Position numbers and translations under genes: made by a program. 64,000 nt of DNA from positions 1 through 64,000 of the forward strand of contig NZ_JAAIVB010000069.1 in assembly GCF_010974945.1 (NCBI RefSeq). The letters are read 5' to 3'. Origin of the DNA: Noviherbaspirillum galbum (GTDB lineage: Bacteria > Pseudomonadota > Gammaproteobacteria > Burkholderiales > Burkholderiaceae_D). Positions 8,303 through 17,810 of the stretch are shown here, piece after piece (within the stretch, counting starts at the first letter, position 1; every line of letters begins with the position of its first letter). Below the pieces are notes generated by a model. It was not told the DNA's origin. It saw nothing but the letters and a program-made list of their open reading frames with translations, and did not search any database.

Positions 8303-8430
8303 CGTTTGCTCCTCTATGTTATTACGTCTTGATTTGCATTTATAGGAACACCCTCTTGGTAGAGAGACATCCCGGCTTTTTGTTCCCAAATCAGCAACCT
8401 ATAAGATGCCAATCACTGCTCACCGGTTTG

Positions 8431-8862
8431 CTACTTCAGTGTGAAGCGCACGTTCTGTGCCGGCTTACCTGCCTGAGTCACTCTGACTAGTGCCTTGGTA
8501 CCCGCAGAAACGGAAAACGCTCCCTTTGCCTCAAGCTTGTTCTGGCCCGCCGGAGCGAGCGCCACGTCGGCCTTGGCCGATGCGGAAACGAGCGTGGCAT
8601 TGGCGGACATGCCATGGGTGTCCATGGGCTTTCCATGGTCAGCCACATAAAGAGTCAGCGTGTCAGGCTTGGCGACCAGTTCATAGGCGATATCGTTGAC
8701 GACCGTAACAACCCCGCCATAAGCGGGCTTGACGTTGTCGGTATGAGAATTTTTACTCTTGCCGCCATGCTCATGTCCTTTATGGTCGTCGGCCGCGTGT
8801 GTGGCCGGAACCGCACCCATTGCAGCCAGGCTTGCGATTGCGATAAATGTCTTCAACTGCAT
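8431..8862 (-). CDS. Periplasmic protein of the czc cluster
   Basis: A 143-residue protein with a clear signal peptide (cut after THA-ADD, about residue 23), a His-rich patch (HKGHEHGGKSKNSH) and an immunoglobulin-like beta domain (GGVVTVVNDIAYELVAK, LTLYVADHGKPMDTHG). The His clusters suggest binding of Zn, Cu or Cd in the periplasm. Similar small proteins are found beside czc-type pumps, but no gene name can be assigned with confidence. It lies between czcA-side genes and the CDF exporter. Confidence 0.6.
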   Translation of the reverse strand: MQLKTFIAIASLAAMGAVPATHAADDHKGHEHGGKSKNSHTDNVKPAYGGVVTVVNDIAYELVAKPDTLTLYVADHGKPMDTHGMSANATLVSASAKADVALAPAGQNKLEAKGAFSVSAGTKALVRVTQAGKPAQNVRFTLK

Positions 8863-8926
8863 GATGATCTCCTTCTAATCAGAAAAATGAGCTGCGTCTT
8901 CCATTCACGATCAACCTTCATTCGAA

Positions 8927-9466
8927 TTACTTCGCCTGTGCCGGCAGGCTGGCGACACGCTGCAATGCCACGATCTTGCGTTGCGCCTCGGACGACTCCA
9001 CCAGCCTGATCCCCGTACCGACGCCGTTGTACAGCCAGTCGAAGCGTTGTTCGACGAAATACAGGCCTCCTGCGCTGGCCTGCAGTTTCAGTAGTGCGGT
9101 GTGACCCTGCGTATCAATTGAAATCTGGCGGGCACCAGGTGGCACATCCATGACCACAAACGTCAACGGCGCCAGCTGCGCAATCCGTCGTCCATCCACA
9201 AAGACGGTCGATCTTTGGGTCGGCGCCTGGGTATGGGCGCGGGCAAGATAGATGCGTGCCATCCCGTTGGTGGCAGGAGCGAACTGCTTGGCCAGCATAT
9301 CGTCACTGCGCGATGCCAGTGAGACGGTCACACATTGACTTGACCGCTCCAGCCGCTGACAAGGCACAAAGCCTTCTCTTACTGGAACATTGACGCAGGC
9401 GCTGACCATCGCTGCCGCCAACGCAGCCACCGTTATTGTTGCGATGCCCTGTATAAGCAATTGCAT
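8927..9466 (-). CDS. DUF2846-type lipoprotein (copy B)
   Basis: A 179-residue lipoprotein, paralogue of the protein at 5580-6119. The signal sequence ends at VSACVNV and the DUF2846-like domain carries ARIYLARAHTQ, TVFVDGRRIAQL and VVMDVPPGARQI. The ATG at 9466 has AAGGAGG directly in front. A longer in-frame extension to 9661 runs over the end of czcA and is rejected. It sits about 100 bases downstream of czcA and may ride on the same transcript. Confidence 0.65.
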   Translation of the reverse strand: MQLLIQGIATITVAALAAAMVSACVNVPVREGFVPCQRLERSSQCVTVSLASRSDDMLAKQFAPATNGMARIYLARAHTQAPTQRSTVFVDGRRIAQLAPLTFVVMDVPPGARQISIDTQGHTALLKLQASAGGLYFVEQRFDWLYNGVGTGIRLVESSEAQRKIVALQRVASLPAQAK

Positions 9467-9563
9467 GCCTCCTTGATGATGAGACCATTGACAGCGCGCT
9501 AGAATGCTTCTATCCCAGCTGCCCCACGGCAGTTGCATGGGGCCACTGGTCCACGCCGACGCC

Positions 9564-12500
9564 TCAGACGGTCTTTTTCCTCTTCCAGAACAGCACCTGT
9601 GGATCCTTGCTTTCCACGAACGAGTCTTCGTCTTCGTCTTCGCCTGCGTCTTCGGGATCACGGCGATGGGCTAGCTGATAGAGCAGTGGCAGCACCAGCA
9701 GCGTGAGTACCGTCGACGACAGAATCCCGCCGATGACCACGGTTGCCAGCGGGCGCTGCACTTCGGCGCCCGTACCTGTTGCAATTGCCATCGGCACAAA
9801 CCCGAGGGACGCCACGAGCGCGGTCATCAACACCGGACGCAAGCGCGTCAAGGCGCCTTCATGCACCGCGTCTGACAGCGAGCGCCCTTCATCGCGCAGG
9901 TTGCGGATGAAGGCAATCATCACTAGGCCATTGAGCACGGCCACACCCGATAAGGCGATGAAGCCGACGGCAGCAGAAATTGACAGCGGAATGCCGCGCA
10001 GCCAGAGTGCGACGATGCCGCCGGTCAGCGCAAAGGGGATGCCAGTAAAGACCAACAACCCATCCTTGACGTTATTGAACATCGCAAACAGCAGCACGAA
10101 CACCAGCAGCAGCGATACCGGCACCACAATTTTCAGGCGCTCCGTTGCCGACTGGAGGTTTTCGAATTGACCGCCCCAGACGGTCCAGTAGCCGGACGGG
10201 ATTTTCACCTGTTGGGCAATCTGCTGCTCGGCTTGCGCAACAAACGAACCCAGGTCACGCCCGCGCACGTTGGCGCTGACGACGATGCGCCTCTTGCCGT
10301 TTTCGCGGCTGATCTGGTTGGGCCCGGGTGCGATTTCAAGGCTGGCAACTTCACCCAGTGGAACATAGCTGGTACGGGAGCCATTGCCTTGCGTGTCGGG
10401 TAGCGGAATCGGTAGTCGCTTGAGCGCCTCGATATCGTTGCGCTGGTTCTCAGGCAGCCGCACCACGATGTCAAAGCGCCGGTCGCCCTGGAACAGCGTT
10501 CCCGCCTCGCGACCACCAGTGGCCGTCGCCAGGGTCTCTTGCACATTGCTGACATTGAGGCCATATCTGGCGGTCTTTTGCCGGTCGATATTGACGGTCA
10601 ACATCGGCAAGCCGGTCGTCTGTTCGGTCTTGACTTCGGTGGCGCCCGGCACCTTTTCCAGAACAGCCTGGATTTTTGCAGCGGTATCGTTGAGCACATC
10701 GTTATCGTCGCCAAACACCTTGACGGCGACGTCGCTGCGCACGCCAGAAATCAGCTCATTGAAGCGAAGCTGAATTGGCTGACTGAACTCGTAGCTATTG
10801 CCAGGCTGTTTGGCAGCTTCTTCCTGAACAGCAGCCACCAACTCATTGCGCGTTTTTTTCGGCTCAGGCCACTGGTCCTGTGGTTTCAACATGACGTAGC
10901 CGTCCGAGATATTGGGCGGCATCGGGTCGGACGCAACCTCTGCCGTTCCGGTACGTGCAAATATCCGATCAATTTCCGGAAATTTTGCTTTCAATGTTTT
11001 TTCAACCTGCTGCTGCATCGCCACTGATTGCGTGAGGCTCGTGCCGGGGATGCGCAAAGTCTGGATCGCAAAGTCGCCCTCGTTGAGGCTAGGCACAAAT
11101 TCACTGCCCAGCCGCGTGCCGATGAGTACCGACAGTGCAATCATGACCACTGCGAAGGTAAGCACCACCGGCTTGTTCGCCATGGCGCGCACGAGGAGCG
11201 GCTCGTAGCCCCGCTTGGCTCCGCGCATTAACGCGTTTTCCCGTTCGTCGACCTTTTTCCCGATGAACAGGGCAACGGCCGCTGGAATGAACGTAATCGA
11301 CAGGATCATTGCGCCGACCAGTGCAATGACAACGGTAAAGGCCATCGGATGAAACATCTTCCCTTCGACACCGGTCAGCGCAAAGATCGGCAGGTAGACG
11401 ATCATGATGATCAGCTGACCAAACAGCAGGGGCCGGCGGGCTTCCTTTGAGGCGGCGTAGACCTCGTGAAAGCGTTCCTGCCGTGTCAGGGGCCGTTTGT
11501 GATGCTCCTGTGCATGGGCCAGGCGGCGCACACAGTTTTCCACGATAACGACTGCGCCGTCGATGATAATCCCGAAGTCAAGGGCGCCAAGGCTTAAAAG
11601 ATTCGCGCTGACCTTGTAGCCGACCATGCCGGTAAAAGTAAACAGCATTGCCAGCGGAATAACCATTGCGGTGATTAGGGCGGCACGGATGTTGCCAAGA
11701 AAAAGAAAGAGGATGGCGATCACCAGCACCGCGCCTTCGAACAGGTTTTTCTTGACCGTGTTGATGGCTTTGTCGACCAGGATCGTGCGGTCATACACCG
11801 TTACCGCTTCCACTCCTTCAGGTAATGTACGATTGATCTCGGCCATCTTCTTGTCGACCGCCTGGGAAACCGTGCGGCTGTTTTCGCCGATGAGCATGAA
11901 TACCGTGCCCAGCACCACCTCCCGGCCGTTTTCGGTCGCCGCGCCGGTGCGCAGTTCCCGACCGATGTCGACTTCGGCCACATCCTGGATGCGGACCGGA
12001 GCACCCTGGACATTGCTGACGACAATGTTGCGCATATCGTCAAGAGATCCGACTTGACCCGGTGCGCGTACCAGGTATTGCTCACCGCGGCGTTCGATAT
12101 AGCCGGCGCCAACATTGGCATTGTTCTTTTCCAGCGCCGTGACGACACTCTCCAATGACAAGCCGTACGAAGCGAGCTTCTGCGGCGAGGGGGCCACCAG
12201 GAATTCCTTCGCAAAACCGCCGATGGAATTGATTTCGGTAACCCCAGCGACATTGCGCAGCTGCGGCTTGATGATCCAGTCCTGGATCTCGCGCAGGTCC
12301 GTCGGCGTGTAGGGTGTGCCGTCCGGCTTTTTAGCGCCTTCCTTGGCTTCAACGGTCCATAAATAAATTTCTCCCAGACCGGTCGAGATCGGTCCCATGG
12401 TCGGTGCGATCCCGGAAGGCAGCCGATCCCGGGCCTGCTGAATCCGTTCATTAACCAGTTGCCGCGCGAAATAGATATCCGTTCCATCCTTGAAGATGAC

Positions 12501-12782
12501 CGTAATCTGTGACAAGCCATATCGTGACAAGGAGCGCGTCTGCTCTAGGTGAGGCAGCCCGGACATCACCGCCTCCAGAGGGAATGTCACCCGCTGCTCC
12601 GCCTCCAGGGGCGAGTATCCGGGTGCCGCCGTATTGATCTGCACCTGGACATTGGTGATGTCGGGAACTGCATCGATGGGCAGTTTTTGATAGCTATAGA
12701 TGCCATAGGCTGCCATCGCGAGAACCGTCAGGATGACTGTCCAGCGATGTTCAATGGCAAAGCGAATGATACGTTCAAACAT
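9564..12782 (-). CDS. czcA: CzcA-type heavy-metal RND efflux pump
   Basis: A 1072-residue inner-membrane proton antiporter, the full length of HME-RND proteins, with two halves of six transmembrane helices and two large periplasmic loops. The helix-4 signature DFGIIIDGAVVIVEN matches CzcA-type Zn/Co/Cd pumps rather than the CusA type seen at 30599. Other family signs are the start (ERIIRFAIEHRW) and PIDAVPDITNVQVQ. It would pull divalent cations from periplasm or cytoplasm and expel them through CzcC with CzcB. It begins 18 bases after czcB ends. The C-terminal tail is acidic (EDAGEDEDED). Confidence 0.92.
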   Translation of the reverse strand: MFERIIRFAIEHRWTVILTVLAMAAYGIYSYQKLPIDAVPDITNVQVQINTAAPGYSPLEAEQRVTFPLEAVMSGLPHLEQTRSLSRYGLSQITVIFKDGTDIYFARQLVNERIQQARDRLPSGIAPTMGPISTGLGEIYLWTVEAKEGAKKPDGTPYTPTDLREIQDWIIKPQLRNVAGVTEINSIGGFAKEFLVAPSPQKLASYGLSLESVVTALEKNNANVGAGYIERRGEQYLVRAPGQVGSLDDMRNIVVSNVQGAPVRIQDVAEVDIGRELRTGAATENGREVVLGTVFMLIGENSRTVSQAVDKKMAEINRTLPEGVEAVTVYDRTILVDKAINTVKKNLFEGAVLVIAILFLFLGNIRAALITAMVIPLAMLFTFTGMVGYKVSANLLSLGALDFGIIIDGAVVIVENCVRRLAHAQEHHKRPLTRQERFHEVYAASKEARRPLLFGQLIIMIVYLPIFALTGVEGKMFHPMAFTVVIALVGAMILSITFIPAAVALFIGKKVDERENALMRGAKRGYEPLLVRAMANKPVVLTFAVVMIALSVLIGTRLGSEFVPSLNEGDFAIQTLRIPGTSLTQSVAMQQQVEKTLKAKFPEIDRIFARTGTAEVASDPMPPNISDGYVMLKPQDQWPEPKKTRNELVAAVQEEAAKQPGNSYEFSQPIQLRFNELISGVRSDVAVKVFGDDNDVLNDTAAKIQAVLEKVPGATEVKTEQTTGLPMLTVNIDRQKTARYGLNVSNVQETLATATGGREAGTLFQGDRRFDIVVRLPENQRNDIEALKRLPIPLPDTQGNGSRTSYVPLGEVASLEIAPGPNQISRENGKRRIVVSANVRGRDLGSFVAQAEQQIAQQVKIPSGYWTVWGGQFENLQSATERLKIVVPVSLLLVFVLLFAMFNNVKDGLLVFTGIPFALTGGIVALWLRGIPLSISAAVGFIALSGVAVLNGLVMIAFIRNLRDEGRSLSDAVHEGALTRLRPVLMTALVASLGFVPMAIATGTGAEVQRPLATVVIGGILSSTVLTLLVLPLLYQLAHRRDPEDAGEDEDEDSFVESKDPQVLFWKRKKTV

Positions 12783-12800
12783 GATGATCTCTTCTTTGCC

Positions 12801-14381
12801 TTAGTGGGAGTGTTCCGCGCTGCCCTTGCCAAGCTCTGCCTTGATGACAAAGCTGCCGGCAGCAGCATACGGCACGCCGGGCTTGAGGCCCTTGACGATC
12901 TCGGTTTGCTTGCCGTCATTGCGACCGATGGTCACCGGTTGCGCGACAAACCCGTCGGCTATCTGCATGAACACTACGGGTTTTTCATTCACCGTCTGGA
13001 TCGCGTTTGTCAGAACTGCGACCGGCACATCTGCTTCTTCGGCAGTCAGTTCCACGTTGACATACAGGCCCGGGCGCCAAGCCATGTTCGGGTTGGGCAG
13101 CACGACCCTGGCTTTGGCAGAGCGCGTCTGCTCGCCGATGAGCGAACCCACATAGGACACCTTGCCAGCCGCTTTGGACTCGGCCGAGGTTGCCTTCACC
13201 ATGGCGCTGGCACCGACGCGCACACGATCAAGGTCCTTGGCGGGGACGACAATTTCAGCCCACACCGTCGAGAGGTCGGACAGGGTAAAAATGCTGGCAT
13301 CTTCCTTGACCGTTTCGCCAAGGGTGATGTGCTTTTCCACGATCACGCCGTCAAACGGCGCACGAACCTCGAACCGGTTGAGCGCGCCGCCGGTCGTTTT
13401 GCCAGCACCGATGGCATTCAGTTTTTGCTGGGCGTTTTGTACAGAAATCTCTGCTTCACGCAATTGTTGCTGTGCTTGCTGGTAATCTTGCTGAGCAGAG
13501 ATTTTTTCCTCCCATAGCTTTTTTTCACGCGCATACGTGGCACGAGCAAATTCCAGGCGCTTCTGCGCTGCCAGCAGTTCACTGCGTTGCTCCGACAGCG
13601 ACGTGCTGGTGATAACTGCCAGCACGGCCCCTTTTTTGACAGCCTGGCCAAGGCTGACCGGCACCGACTCCACAATGCCGGTCAGCCTTGGCACCACATG
13701 CGCGGTACGGTCTTCATTGAATCGAATTTCTCCCGGCAGCTGCATGCCACTCCTGATCTTGGCAGCCCCAGAGGTCTGGATCGTCACGCCGCCGGCCTTG
13801 GCCTGGGCCTCGGTCATTTCGATCTTTCCTTCTTCCTTGGCATAGCTAAAGAGGAAAGAATCGTTGGCGCGCTGGGCGGCGATTGTGGCGTCGAACACAT
13901 GTGGCTCTTCAATGGGCACCGCGCTCCTTAACGCATCCTTGTCAGGTACCATGGCAATTTCCTCCTTGCTGCCATCAGGCCGATTTAACGTGATGGAGAC
14001 CTTTGCGGCATTGGGAGGCAAGGGTTTTCCCTGATTACTGAGGAACACCTGGAAACGCGCTTCGCCCTGTGCTTCCGCAAGCACGATTTCAAGACCAAAA
14101 TCGCCTTCGGTGTAAAGCTGTCCGCCATGAGAGCCTTTGGTGGCCGCTTGTTCATGGTGTTCGGAATCGCCATGCTCCTTGGCGTCGTCGTGCTTTTCAC
14201 CTGATTTGCCGCCATGATGTTCTTTATCTGCATGGCCCTTGCCATGGCCGTGGCCTCCTTCGGCCTGGGTGCTCGGCGATGCCTTTTCAGGAGAATCACT
14301 CCCCTTAAGCATTACGTAGCTTCCAAAAAGTATCCCGACCACGATAATGGCGAGGATAGCGATTAGTTGTTTCTTGTTCAT
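12801..14381 (-). CDS. czcB: CzcB-type membrane fusion protein
   Basis: A 526-residue periplasmic adaptor with an N-terminal membrane anchor (LIAILAIIVVGILFG) and a His-rich segment at residues 42-80 (GHGHGKGHADKEHH), likely a metal-capturing region. A barrel-sandwich/lipoyl domain (PRLTGIVESVPVSLGQAV) surrounds a coiled-coil hairpin (LLAAQKRLEFARATY). The start overlaps the czcC stop by 4 bases (ATGA), showing translational coupling. Confidence 0.9.
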   Translation of the reverse strand: MNKKQLIAILAIIVVGILFGSYVMLKGSDSPEKASPSTQAEGGHGHGKGHADKEHHGGKSGEKHDDAKEHGDSEHHEQAATKGSHGGQLYTEGDFGLEIVLAEAQGEARFQVFLSNQGKPLPPNAAKVSITLNRPDGSKEEIAMVPDKDALRSAVPIEEPHVFDATIAAQRANDSFLFSYAKEEGKIEMTEAQAKAGGVTIQTSGAAKIRSGMQLPGEIRFNEDRTAHVVPRLTGIVESVPVSLGQAVKKGAVLAVITSTSLSEQRSELLAAQKRLEFARATYAREKKLWEEKISAQQDYQQAQQQLREAEISVQNAQQKLNAIGAGKTTGGALNRFEVRAPFDGVIVEKHITLGETVKEDASIFTLSDLSTVWAEIVVPAKDLDRVRVGASAMVKATSAESKAAGKVSYVGSLIGEQTRSAKARVVLPNPNMAWRPGLYVNVELTAEEADVPVAVLTNAIQTVNEKPVVFMQIADGFVAQPVTIGRNDGKQTEIVKGLKPGVPYAAAGSFVIKAELGKGSAEHSH

Positions 14382-15694
14382 TGTTTCTCCTGCTGCGGGG
14401 TATTCGTACTTGGTGCGGTAAACGGGGTGCCAACAAGGCGGTCGATTTCAGCGGTAGCGCGCTGCGTTTCTGCCAGTGCACGCAGGTACTGCGATTTCGC
14501 CTGAAAAAAGGTGCGCTGCGCATCCAGCACTTCCAGGAAGCTGAACTTGCCGAGCTCGAAACCCTTGGTCGTAGCGTCATAGGCGCTTTGCGCTCCCGGC
14601 AGGACCTCTTTCTGCAGAAGCGTCACTTCATTGAGTGAGGCATTAAGACGCCCATACGCCTGGGCAAGATCGCTGCGAAGGCGTACTTCTGTAGCCGTCA
14701 ATTCGTCGCGCGCCTTGTCAGTGCGGCGCAATGCCTCAAGGACGTTGCCTTGGTTGCGATCAAATAAGGGCAGTGGTACGGACACACCAACGATGGCCTG
14801 GTTACGTCCCAGTTGTTCATCCCGCTTGGCACCGATGCTGACTATGACGTCGGGAGTCCGCCGGCTGCGCTCAACCTGCGTGAGCGCCTGGCGCCGGTCG
14901 ACTTCGATACGCGCGCGCAAGAGCTCCGGAGACTGATCCAGGCGTTGTGCAAGATCAGACAGCGCAGGCAGTTGGGGAAGTTTTTCCAGGTGATCTTCTG
15001 CATGGTCAAACCGCGGCATCGTACTGCCCCAAGTCGCTGCCAACCGGCGGCGGGCACCATCTAGTTCACCGGTTGCCTGCGCCAATTCGACCCGCACGCC
15101 GGATTCGGCAACGCGCGCGCGCGTTTCTTCGACTGGAGAGACCTTGCCGGCCTGCACGCGCTTGGAGGCAATTGTTGTGGCCCGTTGTGCCAGATCGACA
15201 GTTGCCTGTGCAAGTCGGTAGCGCTCCTGGGCTGCCACAAGATCATAGAATGCGGTGACAACTGCTGCCCGAATCTGGGTCTTGCGTGCATTGAGTTCCA
15301 TGATGGCTGCATCGCGCCCGCGTTCCGCAGCGGACACACGGGCGGTGCGCTTGCCGCCGAGCTCAATGGGCTGGTTGAGCTGAATGGTGGTGGTTCGCGT
15401 CTCGCGGCGGGTGTCTTCAATGGACGCGCTAATGTCGGGATTGCGTATGATCCCGGCCTGCTGTACTGCAGCTTCCGTTGCCTGAACTTCGCGAACCGCA
15501 GCAGAGATGTCCGCATTACTGCGAGCAGCCAAGTCCAGTGCCGCCCTCAGAGTGAGGGTGCCAGATGGTTCAACGATTGGCTGGCCTGACGCTATGGCAG
15601 CTGAGGTCGCTGCCGAGTCAGTAGACCGCGTTTGCGCGTATGAAATGGGGAAAACCAGCACCGCCAAAGCGAGCGGTAACAACAGCTTTTGCAT
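14378..15694 (-). CDS. czcC: CzcC-type outer-membrane efflux protein
   Basis: A 438-residue TolC-family protein with a signal peptide (LLLPLALAVLVFPISYA), followed by the two repeated OEP segments of coiled-coil and beta strands (LRAALDLAARSNADI; ELGGKRTARVSAAERGRD; PLPLFDRNQGNVLEA). As a trimer it forms the outer channel for CzcA/CzcB. It is the first gene of the czcCBA transcription unit, about 90 bases after czcI. Confidence 0.9.
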   Translation of the reverse strand: MQKLLLPLALAVLVFPISYAQTRSTDSAATSAAIASGQPIVEPSGTLTLRAALDLAARSNADISAAVREVQATEAAVQQAGIIRNPDISASIEDTRRETRTTTIQLNQPIELGGKRTARVSAAERGRDAAIMELNARKTQIRAAVVTAFYDLVAAQERYRLAQATVDLAQRATTIASKRVQAGKVSPVEETRARVAESGVRVELAQATGELDGARRRLAATWGSTMPRFDHAEDHLEKLPQLPALSDLAQRLDQSPELLRARIEVDRRQALTQVERSRRTPDVIVSIGAKRDEQLGRNQAIVGVSVPLPLFDRNQGNVLEALRRTDKARDELTATEVRLRSDLAQAYGRLNASLNEVTLLQKEVLPGAQSAYDATTKGFELGKFSFLEVLDAQRTFFQAKSQYLRALAETQRATAEIDRLVGTPFTAPSTNTPQQEKQ

Positions 15695-15784
15695 CGAATC
15701 TCCTTAAGTAAAAGAAAGAGACCCGGCAAAGCGCGCTATGAGCTAATCAAGAAATGGAAATAGAAAAGTAAGCTGCGTGCCGGA

Positions 15785-16144
15785 TCAGGAGCCGACACGG
15801 TGCCATTGAGGGCGCTCTGGCGGACGCGCACGCCAGGAAGCTAATAGCGGTGAGGCTTCTGACTGCGCAATGGCAGTCGATTCGCCAGCAGGAAGTGAGA
15901 ACTCTGAGGAGGGGGCGATGCCAACACCAGCTAACACACATGTCGCGCAATCACTGTCATCGCCAAGTTGCACCTTGAGCGTCGCCGCCTTGGATGCCTC
16001 GCCGCCAGCAGTATGCTGGTGGACATGATGGCCAAAATGACTGACAGCCGGATTAGTTTCATGTTTGCAATAAGCAGCAGCCTGTCCCCAGCTCAGCTGG
16101 AACGGCACTACCATCAACATGAAAATAATCAAAAGACGTCGCAC
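15785..16144 (-). CDS. czcI: CzcI-like periplasmic regulator
   Basis: A 119-residue exported protein starting MRRLLIIFMLMVVPFQLSWG, with AAAYCKHE, HFGHHVHQH and CATCVLAG after it. This matches the small His/Cys proteins encoded just before czcC in Cupriavidus-type operons (CzcI), thought to modulate czc expression. The position is conserved: it precedes czcC on the same strand. Assignment rests on position plus the N-terminal pattern. Confidence 0.75.
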   Translation of the reverse strand: MRRLLIIFMLMVVPFQLSWGQAAAYCKHETNPAVSHFGHHVHQHTAGGEASKAATLKVQLGDDSDCATCVLAGVGIAPSSEFSLPAGESTAIAQSEASPLLASWRARPPERPQWHRVGS

Positions 16145-16655
16145 GATGCTGTTGTGACCTAGTGAAACCCAAGAATTGAATCAATGATTCGTGACTGCGG
16201 CAATCGCAGTCAAATCGGCCATTACTGTACCACAGAGAGCACATCGGTGACATGCCTGCCTACGCTGGAACAAGGACCAATTCTTTTTGGAGAGACCACC
16301 TACATCCTATTAAGGTTCATTGATGGATGGTGCTACTCATGCTTTGTTCCGTACGTATGTAACGTCCTCCACGATCGTATAGTGTCGACGCAGTTTCCCG
16401 CAAACGGCACCGGATCCCCTTGTGCAACTTTATACATTGTGCAACTTTACAAGTTGACAAGTCATAAAAAATATTCAAACTTACACATGTCGCCTTTGTA
16501 TATATTTGTCAATTCGACGCAGAGCATGAGCAACATGGTTTTGCCCCTTTGCGCTACGTTGGGAGCCTTGCCAATGCGCACTGGTTCCACATTGGCTTGA
16601 GTACTCAGCTTGACGCTGTCTAACAAGATACAGCCCCCATGACTGCACGCTCTCG
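16145..16655. other. Long AT-rich intergenic region upstream of czcI
   Basis: About 510 bases with no convincing gene on either strand. It must hold the czcI-czcCBA promoter on its left side. Near its right end it has a perfect 13-base direct repeat (TTGTGCAACTTTA at 16420-16432 and 16437-16449, period 17). No czcRS two-component genes lie nearby. Confidence 0.45.
16420..16449. repeat. Two 13-bp direct repeats
   Basis: TTGTGCAACTTTA occurs twice with a 17-base period, so the copies are offset by about one and a half helical turns. Such pairs can be binding sites for a regulator or leftover iterons. No third copy was noticed. Confidence 0.5.
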
Positions 16656-16871
16656 CTACTTTGGAATAGGCGTAAATGGAGAATCGTAAGCGACATTGCT
16701 GGTCAGTGGATCGGTGGTCTGCACGTTGATCCCGTCGTCATAGATGACCTCGGGTGCGACATATCCCGGGATCACGCCATTGCGCTTGAATCGCCCGCCG
16801 ATAATCCGGGACGTGGCGTGGTCGTCAAGCTCCTTGTTGAGAGATAAATCATGAATAACGATGCTAGTCAT
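16656..16871 (-). CDS. GG-leader small protein, divergent member
   Basis: A 71-residue protein. The leader MTSIVIHDLSLNKELDDHAT ends in SRIIGG, aligned with the VRGG of the other family members, so cleavage after residue 26 is expected. The 45-residue core (starting RFKRNGVIPGYVAPEVIYDD) is unrelated to the other cores and is not Asn-rich. The upstream DNA lacks the conserved sigma-54 motif, so it may depend on read-through from 17468-17411. Function unknown. Confidence 0.6.
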   Translation of the reverse strand: MTSIVIHDLSLNKELDDHATSRIIGGRFKRNGVIPGYVAPEVIYDDGINVQTTDPLTSNVAYDSPFTPIPK

Positions 16872-17115
16872 GGCGATGCTCCAATAATGAATAAAGATGG
16901 TCGAACTCTTCGTAAGGTGTGCTTCAACGAGGACCTGTAAACCGGCACTGCCAGCGCTCGTACGCCGGCGCCACAATATTCTGGCGTGCAAGCATGTCGG
17001 ATACCGGGGCATCAATGTGCAAACGTGAAGGCAAGCTACATGCAGCGGCACCCAGTTTTGTGCTCTGTCGTCGGGACCGTGTGGGGCATTTTTGGAACAC
17101 CCCACACAGCGTGCT

Positions 17116-17411
17116 TCAGAACAGGCGGATGTTGTTGGTGCCGTTTTGCGTCGGCGAGACATTGGACGTGATGCCGGAGACGAAAGCGGCATTGTTGCCG
17201 TTGTTGACGAGCGTGTTCTGCGACTGGCCCAACTGCTGGGTGGCAGCGAAGTTCATGTCGCTCTGCGCGAAGCTCAGGCTCGGGCCGCCGAACGGCATGG
17301 CGGCAAAGGGCTTCCGGAAGCGCATTGGTAGCAGCCGCCGGAGATGGTAGCCATGGCGCCGGCATCGAGGTCAGAGGAGATGGTCAGGTCTTGGATGAGC
17401 AATGTGGTCAT
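17116..17411 (-). pseudogene. Frameshifted GG-leader peptide gene
   Basis: From the ATG at 17411 the leader reads LTISSDLDAGAMATISGG, then the frame drifts into unrelated residues. The remainder of a normal core (PFAAMPFGGPSLSFAQSD, then NTLVNNGNNAAFVSG and NGTNNIRLF) continues in another frame to 17116. One indel near 17325-17340, just after the GG site, explains this. The core differs from the copies at 3039 and 17468 at many positions, so it is an old paralogue. A sequencing error is possible. Confidence 0.65.
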
Positions 17412-17467
17412 GATGGGTCTCTATAGCTGTCGTGGAAGGATCAATATCGCGTAAGCCGGTATGTTGC

Positions 17468-17746
17468 TCAGAACAGGCTGATGTTGTTGGAGCCGTTCTG
17501 GGTGGGCTTGACGTTGGAGGTGATATCGGAGGCAAAGGCGACGTTGTTGCCGTTGTTGACCATCGTATTCTGTTGCTGAGCCAAACCCTGCGAGGCGCTG
17601 AAGTTGAACTCGTTGCTGGCGAAGCTGACGCTGGGGCCGAAGAAGGCGGGCATGGCAAAGGCTTTGGTGCCGCCGCGAACCGTGCTCATGGCGCGGGTGT
17701 CGAGGTCGTGGGAGGCGGTCAGGTCAGAGATGGTGAGAGTGGTCAT
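17468..17746 (-). CDS. GG-leader small protein, Asn-rich core (second full copy)
   Basis: A 92-residue protein, near-identical to the product of 3039-3317, with leader DLDTRAMSTVRGG and a core with NTMVNNGNNVAFASD and NGSNNISLF. The ATG at 17746 has the same AAGGA ribosome site and the same upstream sigma-54 type element. It is followed by the frameshifted paralogue and the divergent member on the same strand. The homology to the copy 14 kb away extends through the promoter, making a pair of direct repeats of about 360 bases. Confidence 0.8.
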   Translation of the reverse strand: MTTLTISDLTASHDLDTRAMSTVRGGTKAFAMPAFFGPSVSFASNEFNFSASQGLAQQQNTMVNNGNNVAFASDITSNVKPTQNGSNNISLF

Positions 17747-17810
17747 GGCAATGGTCCTTGAAGAGTGAGGGTGGTTGGGTGCGTCGGTATGTCGCACTTG
17801 AACTCTCTAT

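Noticed and set aside
9466-9661. Longer N-terminal extension of the DUF2846 lipoprotein copy B
   Set aside because: The extension has no similarity to the family, covers the end of czcA, and the ATG at 9466 has a strong ribosome site and begins the signal peptide.
11801-12520. Long antisense and alternate frames inside czcA and the other pump genes
   Set aside because: They are shadows of high-GC coding sequence; the main frames carry all family motifs.
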